A stretch of DNA of 64,000 nucleotides from Clostridia bacterium (GTDB taxonomy: Bacteria > Bacillota_A > Clostridia > Christensenellales > Borkfalkiaceae). The stretch spans positions 1 through 64,000 of the forward strand of contig JAFTQI010000022.1 in NCBI GenBank assembly GCA_017462825.1, read 5' to 3'. Below, piece by piece: positions 53,746-60,754 of the stretch. The notes beneath the pieces were generated by a model. That model searched no databases, was not told the DNA's origin, and saw nothing but the letters and a program-made list of their open reading frames with translations. Numbering within the stretch: the stretch's first letter is position 1; the number at the start of each line of letters is the position of its first letter. The position numbers and the translations under genes were made by a program.

Positions 53746-54279
53746 ATGAAAGAAAATGCTACGATATTAGACGTTGCCTGCGGTGGTAAAATGTTTTATT
53801 TCGACAAGCAAGACGAGCGAGTATTATTTTGTGATATACGAAATGTTGAAACAACGCTTTGCGACGGACGACACTTTGAAGTAAAGCCCGACGTTGTGGC
53901 TGATTTTACAAATCTACCTTTTGAAGATAACCGTTTTTCAATGGTAGTTTACGACCCTCCACACCTTCTTCGGAATACCGGCAAGAGCAAAATGGCGGAT
54001 ATGTACGGCAGCCTAAACGAAAAGGCTATGCCGACGGGCTATCAGCAAATTAAGTACGGGGCGTTATATTCCGATTGGCGAGATATGCTTTCCAAAGGGT
54101 TCAAAGAGTGTTTTCGGGTTCTTTCGCCGGGGGGATTTTTAATCTTCAAATGGAACGAAACGGATATTAAGGTAAGCGAGGTTTTATCGCTTACAAGTGA
54201 ACGGCCCGTGTTTGGGCATAAATCGGGCAAACAAAGTAAAACGCATTGGTTGTGTTTTATGAAAAAGGAGAAATTATGA
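53746..54279 (+). CDS. phage SAM-dependent methyltransferase
   Basis: A 177-residue class I methyltransferase. ILDVACGGKMFYFD is motif I, DFTNLPFEDNRFSMVVYDPPHL gives the substrate-side DPPH motif (like DPPY/NPPY of N6-adenine or N4-cytosine enzymes), and GFKECFRVLSPGGFLIFKWNE the later strands. It likely methylates DNA, perhaps to protect phage DNA from restriction (inference). ATG 53746 follows AGGAG. No cognate restriction gene is nearby. Confidence 0.8.
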   Translation: MKENATILDVACGGKMFYFDKQDERVLFCDIRNVETTLCDGRHFEVKPDVVADFTNLPFEDNRFSMVVYDPPHLLRNTGKSKMADMYGSLNEKAMPTGYQQIKYGALYSDWRDMLSKGFKECFRVLSPGGFLIFKWNETDIKVSEVLSLTSERPVFGHKSGKQSKTHWLCFMKKEKL

Positions 54280-54509
54280 TTACGATAAAAAGAAAAATGC
54301 AAACGGAAGAAATAAATAAAAGTGAAAGATATTCTTTTTGCCAAGCGAGTTTGAATAGCGACGGGGTAATCACCTTACGAAGTTATAACACTTGCAATAA
54401 AAATCAAGACGAGATTACGATATTATCGAGAGATGAAACGCAAGCAATTTTTTCACTTATGCGTTCACTTAAATCGAGTGGCGTTCAAAACGCCGATATC
54501 CCTTTTTAA
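54276..54509 (+). CDS. small phage protein, unknown
   Basis: A 77-residue protein overlapping the methyltransferase stop (ATGA). Strand-rich with SRDETQAIFSLMRSL helix near the end. No domain recognised. Confidence 0.55.
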   Translation: MITIKRKMQTEEINKSERYSFCQASLNSDGVITLRSYNTCNKNQDEITILSRDETQAIFSLMRSLKSSGVQNADIPF

Positions 54510-54669
54510 GAATCCAACGGGCGTTGCGACGTGGAAAATAAATCAAAAAGGAAAAGTTTATTGGTCGAGTTTTAAGCGATAGAGCGAAAGACTACGGTAA
54601 GAAAAAGATATGCAAGGTTTCCCGAAAGCCGTTGCGCACGGACGGCGAGTAAGGGAGAAAGGAGTAATT

Positions 54670-55347
54670 ATGGGAAAATACATAGATTGCAAAGATTGTC
54701 AAAATCAATACGATTGCGAGAGAACGTATCTCGGCGGTTGTACGGACGGCAAGGAGTGGGAAAACAAAACGGCAAAGGCTTTCGTGGAAGGCTGGGAACA
54801 ACGGAAAGCGGAATTGAAAGAGAAGAAAGAAAAGGTAATTAAAATTATAAAAAATTGGATTGGTGGGTTAGACGAGCGTATAGTAAGCGGTATTGCCGAC
54901 GAGATTATAAAAAGCGGATTGATTGAGAACAAGATTGATACCAAGCAAAAGGCTGAAATCGAACGGCTGAAAGAAAATGAAACCGAATTACAAGAATTGA
55001 ACGCAAAATACTACAACGAAGCAAAGGATTTAAGACGTAAAAACGCAGAACGCCAAAAGCAAGTAGACGAGTTGACGGCTAAAAATATGGATTTGCATTT
55101 GGATAAGCAAGAGCTTATGAACGAGATAAGCGAGCGTAAAAACGATTATGCTCGATTAAACGAAGCGTATGTCAATTTGAATAATTTGTATCAGCAAGCC
55201 GTCAAAGACACGGCGAAAAAGATTTACGGCGAAATAGATGATAATGATATTCTCATTGTAAACACGCAAGAATACGGCGAAATAGAAGTTGTTTCTATCG
55301 AAAGACTGAAAGAGATTGTGAAAAGTAAAGGCGTGGAGGTGGAATGA
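54670..55347 (+). CDS. phage coiled-coil protein with N-terminal cysteines
   Basis: A 225-residue protein. The N-terminus has a cysteine-rich knuckle (DCKDCQNQYDCERTYLGGC); residues about 85-185 form a long coiled coil of Lys/Glu/Asn/Leu. ATG 54670 has AAAGGAG upstream; the longer frame from 54610 lacks a site. Possibly a structural or DNA-associated accessory factor; unknown. Confidence 0.6.
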   Translation: MGKYIDCKDCQNQYDCERTYLGGCTDGKEWENKTAKAFVEGWEQRKAELKEKKEKVIKIIKNWIGGLDERIVSGIADEIIKSGLIENKIDTKQKAEIERLKENETELQELNAKYYNEAKDLRRKNAERQKQVDELTAKNMDLHLDKQELMNEISERKNDYARLNEAYVNLNNLYQQAVKDTAKKIYGEIDDNDILIVNTQEYGEIEVVSIERLKEIVKSKGVEVE

Positions 55348-55541
55348 TGAGAGATTATTGCGAAACGTGCGACTTTGCCAATAAGTGCAGTTATGCTTAT
55401 GCGGTTCGGTTTTGCCGAGAGTGTAAGGATTATTGGGATTGCGACATAAGAAACGTATCTTGTATGGCAGGACACGATATTGAGTGCGATAACGGATTTG
55501 AAGAAGAAAACGAATACGACGACGAGGTGGACGATGAGTAA
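55347..55541 (+). CDS. 64-residue cysteine-rich phage peptide
   Basis: Eight Cys in C-x2-C type spacing (YCETCDF, FCRECKDYWDC, SCMAGHDIEC) and a very acidic end. GGAGG at 55335-55339 fits ATG 55347 rather than 55344. Related in style to the zinc-ribbon peptides at 52092 and 55534. Confidence 0.6.
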   Translation: MRDYCETCDFANKCSYAYAVRFCRECKDYWDCDIRNVSCMAGHDIECDNGFEEENEYDDEVDDE

Positions 55542-55696
55542 AGCAGTTTTAATAAGCATACAGCCGAAATGGTGTGAGAAGATAGCTAACGCCGAACGAC
55601 GAGGCTGCAATATGCTGTCATTGTCCGTTCCCGTCTTGCAAAAAAGGTGACTGCGATTATTTTCAAGAAGAGAAAAGGAGATTGAAAGCAAAATGA
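55534..55696 (+). pseudogene. ASCH-domain gene start fused out of frame to a zinc-ribbon peptide end
   Basis: From ATG 55534 the frame starts MSKAVLISIQPKWCEKI, the typical beginning of phage ASCH-domain proteins. After about 22 codons that frame becomes unrelated and stops near 55650. In another frame the same DNA continues with ICCHCPFPSCKKGDCDYFQEE and ends at 55696, a typical phage zinc-ribbon C-terminus. A deletion joining two small genes explains both halves. Confidence 0.6.
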
Positions 55697-55923
55697 CGGG
55701 ATACATAATCGGTTTTATTATCGGTATTTTGTTTACGTTCTTTATAAGTCAAAACGTTATTGAAGAAGACGAAACGCAGTGCCAAGGTAAACGTATAGAC
55801 GAGTTGACGGATAAAGAATTAAGCTCGATTTATAAAGAGGTAAATGGCGAGAGATTAAGACGTTTGCAGGCAAAAGAGAACGCGCCTTTTAGGGAATTTG
55901 AGGAGGAAGATAAACATGAGTGA
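55693..55923 (+). CDS. small single-span phage membrane protein
   Basis: A 76-residue protein whose first 20 residues (YIIGFIIGILFTFFISQNV) form one membrane helix, with an acidic/basic cytoplasmic tail. The start overlaps the preceding pseudogene's stop. Could be a holin-like or superinfection-exclusion protein; no direct evidence. Confidence 0.6.
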   Translation: MTGYIIGFIIGILFTFFISQNVIEEDETQCQGKRIDELTDKELSSIYKEVNGERLRRLQAKENAPFREFEEEDKHE

Positions 55924-56452
55924 TTACAAAGAAATAGCAGGTGAAACGATTAGCCGAGGCGAGATTTATTGGCTACGTAACGGTGCGGAAGGTGTTGGCT
56001 CGGAGCAAGTCGGGTTGCGTCCTTGTGTGGTGGTGTCTAACGAAAAAGCGAATACATACAGCACGATGGTAACGATTGTACCATTGACAACCGCCGAAAA
56101 GAAACCTTTACCAACACACGCGGAGATAAACAGTGCAATAGAATCGTCCATCGCCCTTTGTGAGCAGGTTAAAACAATTTCCAAGAATAGACTTGCGCAA
56201 TATATTGGGGAGTGTACCGAAGACGAAATGCGCGACATTGAACGTGGGTTGCGAATACAGCTTGATTTGGTCGAAACGTCAAGTGTAACGTCTGTAACTG
56301 CGGTAAAACAGACAATTCCGCCTGTGATGGAAGAAACGGTTAAACCGCAAGAAAAATGCGAAGAACTTGAAATAAAGCTTATTCAAGAACGCACAAGAGC
56401 AGATATATACGAAAAGCTTTATAAAGAGCTTATGGAGAAAAAGGCTATATGA
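55916..56452 (+). CDS. MazF/PemK-like endoribonuclease fold protein
   Basis: A 178-residue protein. Residues 13-120 match the MazF/PemK fold: ISRGEIYWLRNGAEGVGSEQ, GLRPCVVVSNEKAN, MVTIVPLTTAEK, and the helix LDLVETSSV at the end of the domain. MazF toxins cleave mRNA. A C-terminal coiled-coil extension of about 50 residues is not part of usual MazF. GAGGAGG precedes ATG 55916. No MazE-like antitoxin lies directly upstream; the gene overlaps its neighbours in what looks like a routine early/middle operon, so it may be a phage regulatory nuclease rather than a toxin-antitoxin module. Confidence 0.75.
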   Translation: MSDYKEIAGETISRGEIYWLRNGAEGVGSEQVGLRPCVVVSNEKANTYSTMVTIVPLTTAEKKPLPTHAEINSAIESSIALCEQVKTISKNRLAQYIGECTEDEMRDIERGLRIQLDLVETSSVTSVTAVKQTIPPVMEETVKPQEKCEELEIKLIQERTRADIYEKLYKELMEKKAI

Positions 56453-56796
56453 AATATACGCATAATCAAAAGAATATTCCCAAAGACGTGAAGTTAGAAC
56501 TGCAAACGATTTGTGCCGGGTATTATCGGCGAAAGAGAGTCGCGACGTTGCGTTTATCCGTTTTGACGGAAGCGCCCTCGGAAGAATTAAAAGCGTTTAT
56601 GGCGTGGAATGAGCGTATTGACAAAGCGTTGGAATTCATTGAAGAGGGGCTACGCGCCTATATTCGCAACGATATAGCTAGCGGGAAAGGGTATTGGAGC
56701 AGTATGGCAAGTCCTTTCTTGACGTGCAATGCGTATTACAGGCGAAAAAATAAAGCGTTTGAGAATTTGGCAAGGGAATTTAATTTGATGGTTTGA
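56449..56796 (+). CDS. phage helical protein, unknown
   Basis: A 115-residue basic, helical protein overlapping the MazF-like gene by 4 bp (ATGA). QTICAGYYRRKRVATLRL and ICRN-like segments suggest nucleic-acid binding. Similar short proteins at the end of phage early operons act as late-gene activators (ArpU-like); this is only a positional guess. Confidence 0.5.
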   Translation: MKYTHNQKNIPKDVKLELQTICAGYYRRKRVATLRLSVLTEAPSEELKAFMAWNERIDKALEFIEEGLRAYIRNDIASGKGYWSSMASPFLTCNAYYRRKNKAFENLAREFNLMV

Positions 56797-56827
56797 AAAA
56801 AGGCAACCGTTATAGGTTGCCTTTTTT
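56796..56827. terminator. bidirectional terminator
   Basis: AAAAAGGCAACC and GGTTGCCTTTTT around a GTTATA loop, with T-runs on both strands, between two converging genes. Confidence 0.9.
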
Positions 56828-57022
56828 AAGTTCCTCGATTGCCTTTCTAAACAATTCAAGCGCTGAAATATTATGTTCTTGTAGGGTTTTATCAATGTCT
56901 TCGCGTTCTTCCTTCATGGTGTGTAGCGTGATGTATTTTTGACGGCTTTTTGCCGTGGTCTCGTAATACCGTTTATCCGCTGCTTTTTGTGCCTCGCTAC
57001 GCGGCTTTTTTGTTTTCTCCAT
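56810..57022 (-). CDS. small basic protein, antitoxin/Arc-like
   Basis: A 70-residue basic protein. The order of Lys-rich N-terminus, KYITLHTMKEEREDIDKTLQEH and a second helix resembles ribbon-helix-helix DNA-binding proteins and orphan antitoxins. AGGAGA at 8 nt before the start. It has its own consensus promoter. No toxin partner lies beside it on this strand. Confidence 0.6.
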   Translation of the reverse strand: MEKTKKPRSEAQKAADKRYYETTAKSRQKYITLHTMKEEREDIDKTLQEHNISALELFRKAIEELKKGNL

Positions 57023-57052
57023 AACTTCATCTCCTACCTAATGATTTCTTGT

Positions 57053-57081
57053 ATTATAACACCTTTTTTGATGAAAGTCAA
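57053..57081 (-). promoter_or_regulatory. promoter of the leftward RHH-like gene
   Basis: Minus strand: TTGACT (57081-57076), 17-nt spacer, TATAAT (57058-57053). Confidence 0.8.
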
Positions 57082-57191
57082 CGGCTTAGTCATCGTAGTT
57101 GGAACATAGAGTTTCAAGATAATTGCCGCGTTTTATCTCCTAACCGTGCCGCCCACCGTTCCCGGCGGTGCGGTCTTATCGGTTTACTTTT

Positions 57192-58394
57192 TTATGCGTT
57201 TTCTTTGCATACGTAGCCGTCGTATGCGTCCGTGAGGGTAAGGTTCCAGCCGTTACGGAATTTTGATTTCGTGGGCCGTCTCAAAAAAGCTTTCGTGCCG
57301 TCAGAGGGTTGAATTTTCACGCTTGTTTCCGTGGTGGAAATAATCGTAAAATCAACATTTTCCCAGCGTTGGCCGTTCCATTTACGGGCGGTATAGGTTT
57401 CGCCGACTTTGTAAGGGTGTGCTTCCTTCGGTGCTTCTTCGGCGGAAACAATTTCCGCGATTTCCGCATACGCCGCTTGCTTTGCCCATCCTTGCGTGTC
57501 TTTGTACGTGAAATTTACTTTTCCTGTGCCGACAACTTCGACGATTTCACCGCGCCAACGGTTGAGCTTTACGCGGTAGCCGATTTTCACGTTTGCTTGT
57601 GAGAATTTACCGCCGCCGCACTCGTCGAACGCGTTTTGCAGGTATGCGAGCTTATCTTCCGCAACTTCGATGAGTTCCAGCTCGCGTTCAAGCCAGCTTT
57701 CAATGGTTTCCGCAGTGATTACCTCGCCTGAATAGCTTTTGAGAGTTTCGCCTTTTTCAATGCGTTCAAGGCGTTTTTCGTATTCTTCAACGTTGCGGAA
57801 TCTTGCGCGGATTTCGCTTTTTGTTTCTTTGATTCTTCTATCCAAGAAGGCAACATCGCGATATTTTGCACCGTTCGCGGACTCGTGGAGGCGTTCCGCT
57901 TGCTTTGTGAAGTATTCGCTTTTGCGGTATTCGTCCATCCCCGAATCATAACGGGCGTATAATTTCTCGCGGCGACGTTGGAAGGCTCGCCCTGCGGCGG
58001 TGGGTTGTATAGGTTGCGTAAAGAAGGCAATATCTCCGTGCATAGAGTCAAGTCCGGCGCAAAGTTGCTCGCCTTTCTTTTCTGCATTTGCGGCCCGTTG
58101 TTCGTAACGTTCCGCGCGGTATTCGGCGCGTTCCTGTTGGCGTTCGACTTGTTCCGCAAAGCTTAAACGCTCGCCCGTTCTGACTTCTTCCGTAAAGCCA
58201 AGCGCGGCGGCAACCTGCTTTGCCTTCCAAAGGTTCGGCTCTTTTGCACGGGATACCCAACCGCCTGCACGATTCGACCACAAGAAATTGCTTTTCAATT
58301 GTGCTTTTTGACTGTCGGTAAGGGCTTGATATTCGCTTTTTTCAAAGCGAAGCTCGATTTTTTTCGTTTCAAGGTTAAAGGTGTAGTTTTTCAT
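57192..58394 (-). CDS. DUF3560-type protein
   Basis: A 400-residue protein. Residues about 85-180 match the DUF3560 pattern (RAEYRAERYEQRAANAEKK, GDIAFFTQPIQPT, RAFQRRREKLYARYDSGM, YFTKQAERLHESA). The rest is helical and charged, with a beta-rich C-terminal part. DUF3560 proteins are common on phages, plasmids and other mobile elements; the function is unknown. AGGAG precedes the start at 58394. It is the second gene of a two-gene leftward unit. Confidence 0.75.
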   Translation of the reverse strand: MKNYTFNLETKKIELRFEKSEYQALTDSQKAQLKSNFLWSNRAGGWVSRAKEPNLWKAKQVAAALGFTEEVRTGERLSFAEQVERQQERAEYRAERYEQRAANAEKKGEQLCAGLDSMHGDIAFFTQPIQPTAAGRAFQRRREKLYARYDSGMDEYRKSEYFTKQAERLHESANGAKYRDVAFLDRRIKETKSEIRARFRNVEEYEKRLERIEKGETLKSYSGEVITAETIESWLERELELIEVAEDKLAYLQNAFDECGGGKFSQANVKIGYRVKLNRWRGEIVEVVGTGKVNFTYKDTQGWAKQAAYAEIAEIVSAEEAPKEAHPYKVGETYTARKWNGQRWENVDFTIISTTETSVKIQPSDGTKAFLRRPTKSKFRNGWNLTLTDAYDGYVCKENA

Positions 58395-58456
58395 AGTGAT
58401 TTCTCCTAAAAAGTTATTTTTTCGCCCGTTTTAACCGACGGGCGGCGGCTTTGTTC

Positions 58457-59098
58457 TTAATTGCTCAAAATATCGCAAACCTCTTGCGTTTCGTAACGGA
58501 TAACGGCGCGCCCGTTCTCGTGTCCGTCGAACATAGGACCGCAAAGCCCTTTCAAAATCGGCGAGCCCTGCAATTCAAAGCGGCGCACATTATCGCGCAA
58601 AACGCCCGATTTTTCGTACAGACTCAAAAGCTCCGCTTCGTTTTCGTATTCCTCAACATTTCCAACGCCGAAGCCCTTAATCACGCGGTAAACCTTGCCC
58701 ATCGATTCAAGAGCTGGCATATATACGCGCTCGCTATTCTCCGCGAGTTTCTCGCCGTTCACGCCGTCCACAACCTTATAGAAAAGCTCCTTGTCAAAAC
58801 AGGTCCAGCAATTCGGGCGAGCTGCGCTCGTTTCGCACCAATCCGCAAAGATGGCAAAATCTTTATTTTCGTGAAAAATGAAAGTTTCTTTTTTGCGTTT
58901 GCGCTCTCTCGTAACCGTCAACCAAACGCCGTTTTTATACTGCGCATAGCCGCGCATTTGTACGCAATGCAAACGCGCTCGAAACACGCAAACACCGCCA
59001 AAATCGGACATACAAACAACCGTTATTTTTTTACCGTCCACGCCGTCCATAAAACCCGCGAGCTTATCGCTCATAATCTCAAAATTTTGTTTTTTCAT
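58457..59098 (-). CDS. phage protein, unknown, upstream of DUF3560
   Basis: A 213-residue protein with mixed strands and many aromatic residues (CVFRARLHCVQMRGYAQYKNGVW). I chose the ATG at 59098, with AAGGAG upstream; the longer frame to 59404 crosses the promoter. It shares an operon with the DUF3560 gene, 62 bp upstream of it. No domain recognised. Confidence 0.6.
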   Translation of the reverse strand: MKKQNFEIMSDKLAGFMDGVDGKKITVVCMSDFGGVCVFRARLHCVQMRGYAQYKNGVWLTVTRERKRKKETFIFHENKDFAIFADWCETSAARPNCWTCFDKELFYKVVDGVNGEKLAENSERVYMPALESMGKVYRVIKGFGVGNVEEYENEAELLSLYEKSGVLRDNVRRFELQGSPILKGLCGPMFDGHENGRAVIRYETQEVCDILSN

Positions 59099-59159
59099 TG
59101 TCTTTTCTCCTTGTTCGGCGGGGTTAGTTTCGTTGTGTCCGCCGTTCGATTGTAGCCCG

Positions 59160-59188
59160 ATTATATCACGGTTCGCCGATATTGTCAA
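59160..59188 (-). promoter_or_regulatory. promoter of the leftward DUF3560 unit
   Basis: Minus strand: TTGACA (59188-59183), 17-nt spacer, TATAAT (59165-59160); perfect consensus. Confidence 0.88.
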
Positions 59189-59646
59189 AAGGAAAGAAAA
59201 ACCCATCCAAAGGAAAAAGAAAAGATAAAAAGAAAAAGAAATTTTTTGAGATTTTTTCTGGGGCGGTTTAGGGCAAGGATAACGGCAGGGAAGAACGACA
59301 GGACGAGGGAACGACGGCGCCCGGCACCCGTCCAGCCGAGCAAAGAAAGAACCCTGCAAGCATACGCGTATATGCAAGGGATTGTGGAGAAATAGAAATC
59401 CCAAAGGGGAAGAGTAGGAAAAAAGGGGGGATTATAGGGGGATAAAAGGTGTGAAGAGGAAGAAGAGAGTAGGAGATACGTAAAAGAGAGTTATAAACAT
59501 AAAACCCACAGTTACGGTAAAAGAAAAAGAGAGAGAAAAAGTATGTTATAAACAGTTACAAGGCAAAAAAGCTTAAAAAAGGGAGAACTTTTGGCGATTA
59601 TTTTGATTTATAATCAAAGGCAAGAACGAGAAAAGGAGGGCGTTAT
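59189..59646. other. gene-free purine-rich stretch before the late genes
   Basis: No gene is seen. The + strand is very A/G-rich. It holds two copies of GTTATAAACA, and a perfect palindrome TTTGATT-TAT-AATCAAA (59602-59618) just before the small terminase candidate. It could contain the late promoter, an activator site or the DNA-packaging signal. Confidence 0.35.
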
Positions 59647-60177
59647 ATGCCTAAAAAAGGGGAAAAACCGACGGAAAAACAGCTTGCCGCCCTTCGTGCT
59701 GGGAAGAAAGACTTTTGCCGCGGTGAACAGCGGACACGAGAAATCGCTAAGAAGGGAACCCAAGCAAGTATACAAGCAAGGCAGGAGAACGTCGAGCGAA
59801 GAACATTTGCGCAGTTGTTAGCGGAGGAACTTTCCATCACAACGAAAGAGGGAAAGACGAGAAAAAACAGCATAGCAAAAGGACTTGTGGAAATGCTTGA
59901 CAAAGAACTTGCAAAGAGTAAGCCCAACGGGAAAACGGTAAATTCTATCTTCGTAGCTATTCGTGATACTATCGGGGAAATGCCAACGCAAAAGATAAAG
60001 CTTGACGCAGAAGTTAAAACAATCGGGAATTGGCGAGACCTCCCGAAGAGTACAACGGAGAACGAGAACACCTTTTCCCGTGAAGAAAGGGAAAGCACCA
60101 CGGAAGAAGAACCGCAGCAGGACACCGTCACCAACGACGAAAGCGACAAGACCGAAGACGGCGGCGGCAAAGAGTAA
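59647..60177 (+). CDS. candidate small terminase subunit
   Basis: A 176-residue protein with a basic N-terminus (MPKKGEKPTEKQLAALRAG), a helical middle (RTFAQLLAEELSITTKEGK, LVEMLDKELAKS) and a very acidic, low-complexity C-terminal tail. This composition and the position two genes before the large terminase fit TerS-type DNA-recognition proteins or the related DUF5681-like proteins. ATG 59647 has AAAGGAGG upstream. Assignment rests on context more than on motifs. Confidence 0.5.
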   Translation: MPKKGEKPTEKQLAALRAGKKDFCRGEQRTREIAKKGTQASIQARQENVERRTFAQLLAEELSITTKEGKTRKNSIAKGLVEMLDKELAKSKPNGKTVNSIFVAIRDTIGEMPTQKIKLDAEVKTIGNWRDLPKSTTENENTFSREERESTTEEEPQQDTVTNDESDKTEDGGGKE

Positions 60178-60424
60178 CCGCACCAGCAGCAACGACACCA
60201 ACAACGGAACAGGACGATAACAACGGCGAACTGTTTCGCTCCATTTCTCACCTACCTTTAGAGCTTCGCCCAAGCAAGGGGCGGTGGAGTGGGCTTTACG
60301 GAAATTCTTTTGCGTTTCCAAGCCCCCTATACCTTCCCTTGTGGGGTGGGGTTCGAGCGGACGGGGTAGAGAGTATTATTTACTCTCGCTTGCAATAGAC
60401 AAAATATCAATAGGAGATAGATTT

Positions 60425-60706
60425 ATGGATTATCAAGAAATGAAGAAAAAAGATACTGACGAGGCAAAGGTAAGAGTTGAACAAGAGCTTATTGATTTGA
60501 ACGAAAAGATTGTAAAACTCACGAATTTTATCTTTGGTCCAAAATTAGCACAGGCAAAACTTTCTCGTCAAATGGTTTGCGAACTTGAAAATCAGTTGAC
60601 GGTAATGCAACAGTATGCCAAATGCTTGCAGCGACGTCTTGAAATCTGGGGTAAGACGGACGAAGAATTGAGAGAGACGGTCAATAAAATCGGCTGTTGT
60701 TATTAA
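60425..60706 (+). CDS. small coiled-coil phage protein
   Basis: A 93-residue helical protein (EQELIDLNEKIVKLTNFI, CELENQLTVMQQYAKCLQRRLEIWG), a pattern often seen in short phage proteins that sit beside terminase or replication genes. ATG 60425 has AGGAGA upstream. Function unknown. Confidence 0.6.
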   Translation: MDYQEMKKKDTDEAKVRVEQELIDLNEKIVKLTNFIFGPKLAQAKLSRQMVCELENQLTVMQQYAKCLQRRLEIWGKTDEELRETVNKIGCCY

Positions 60707-60754
60707 AGGGGGTACACCTTTTCTTGGGGTAGGGCTATTTTATAGGGTGGTACG

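Noticed and set aside
59591..59821. 76-codon frame overlapping the TerS candidate
   Set aside because: Different frame, no ribosome site, and it ends inside the better supported gene.
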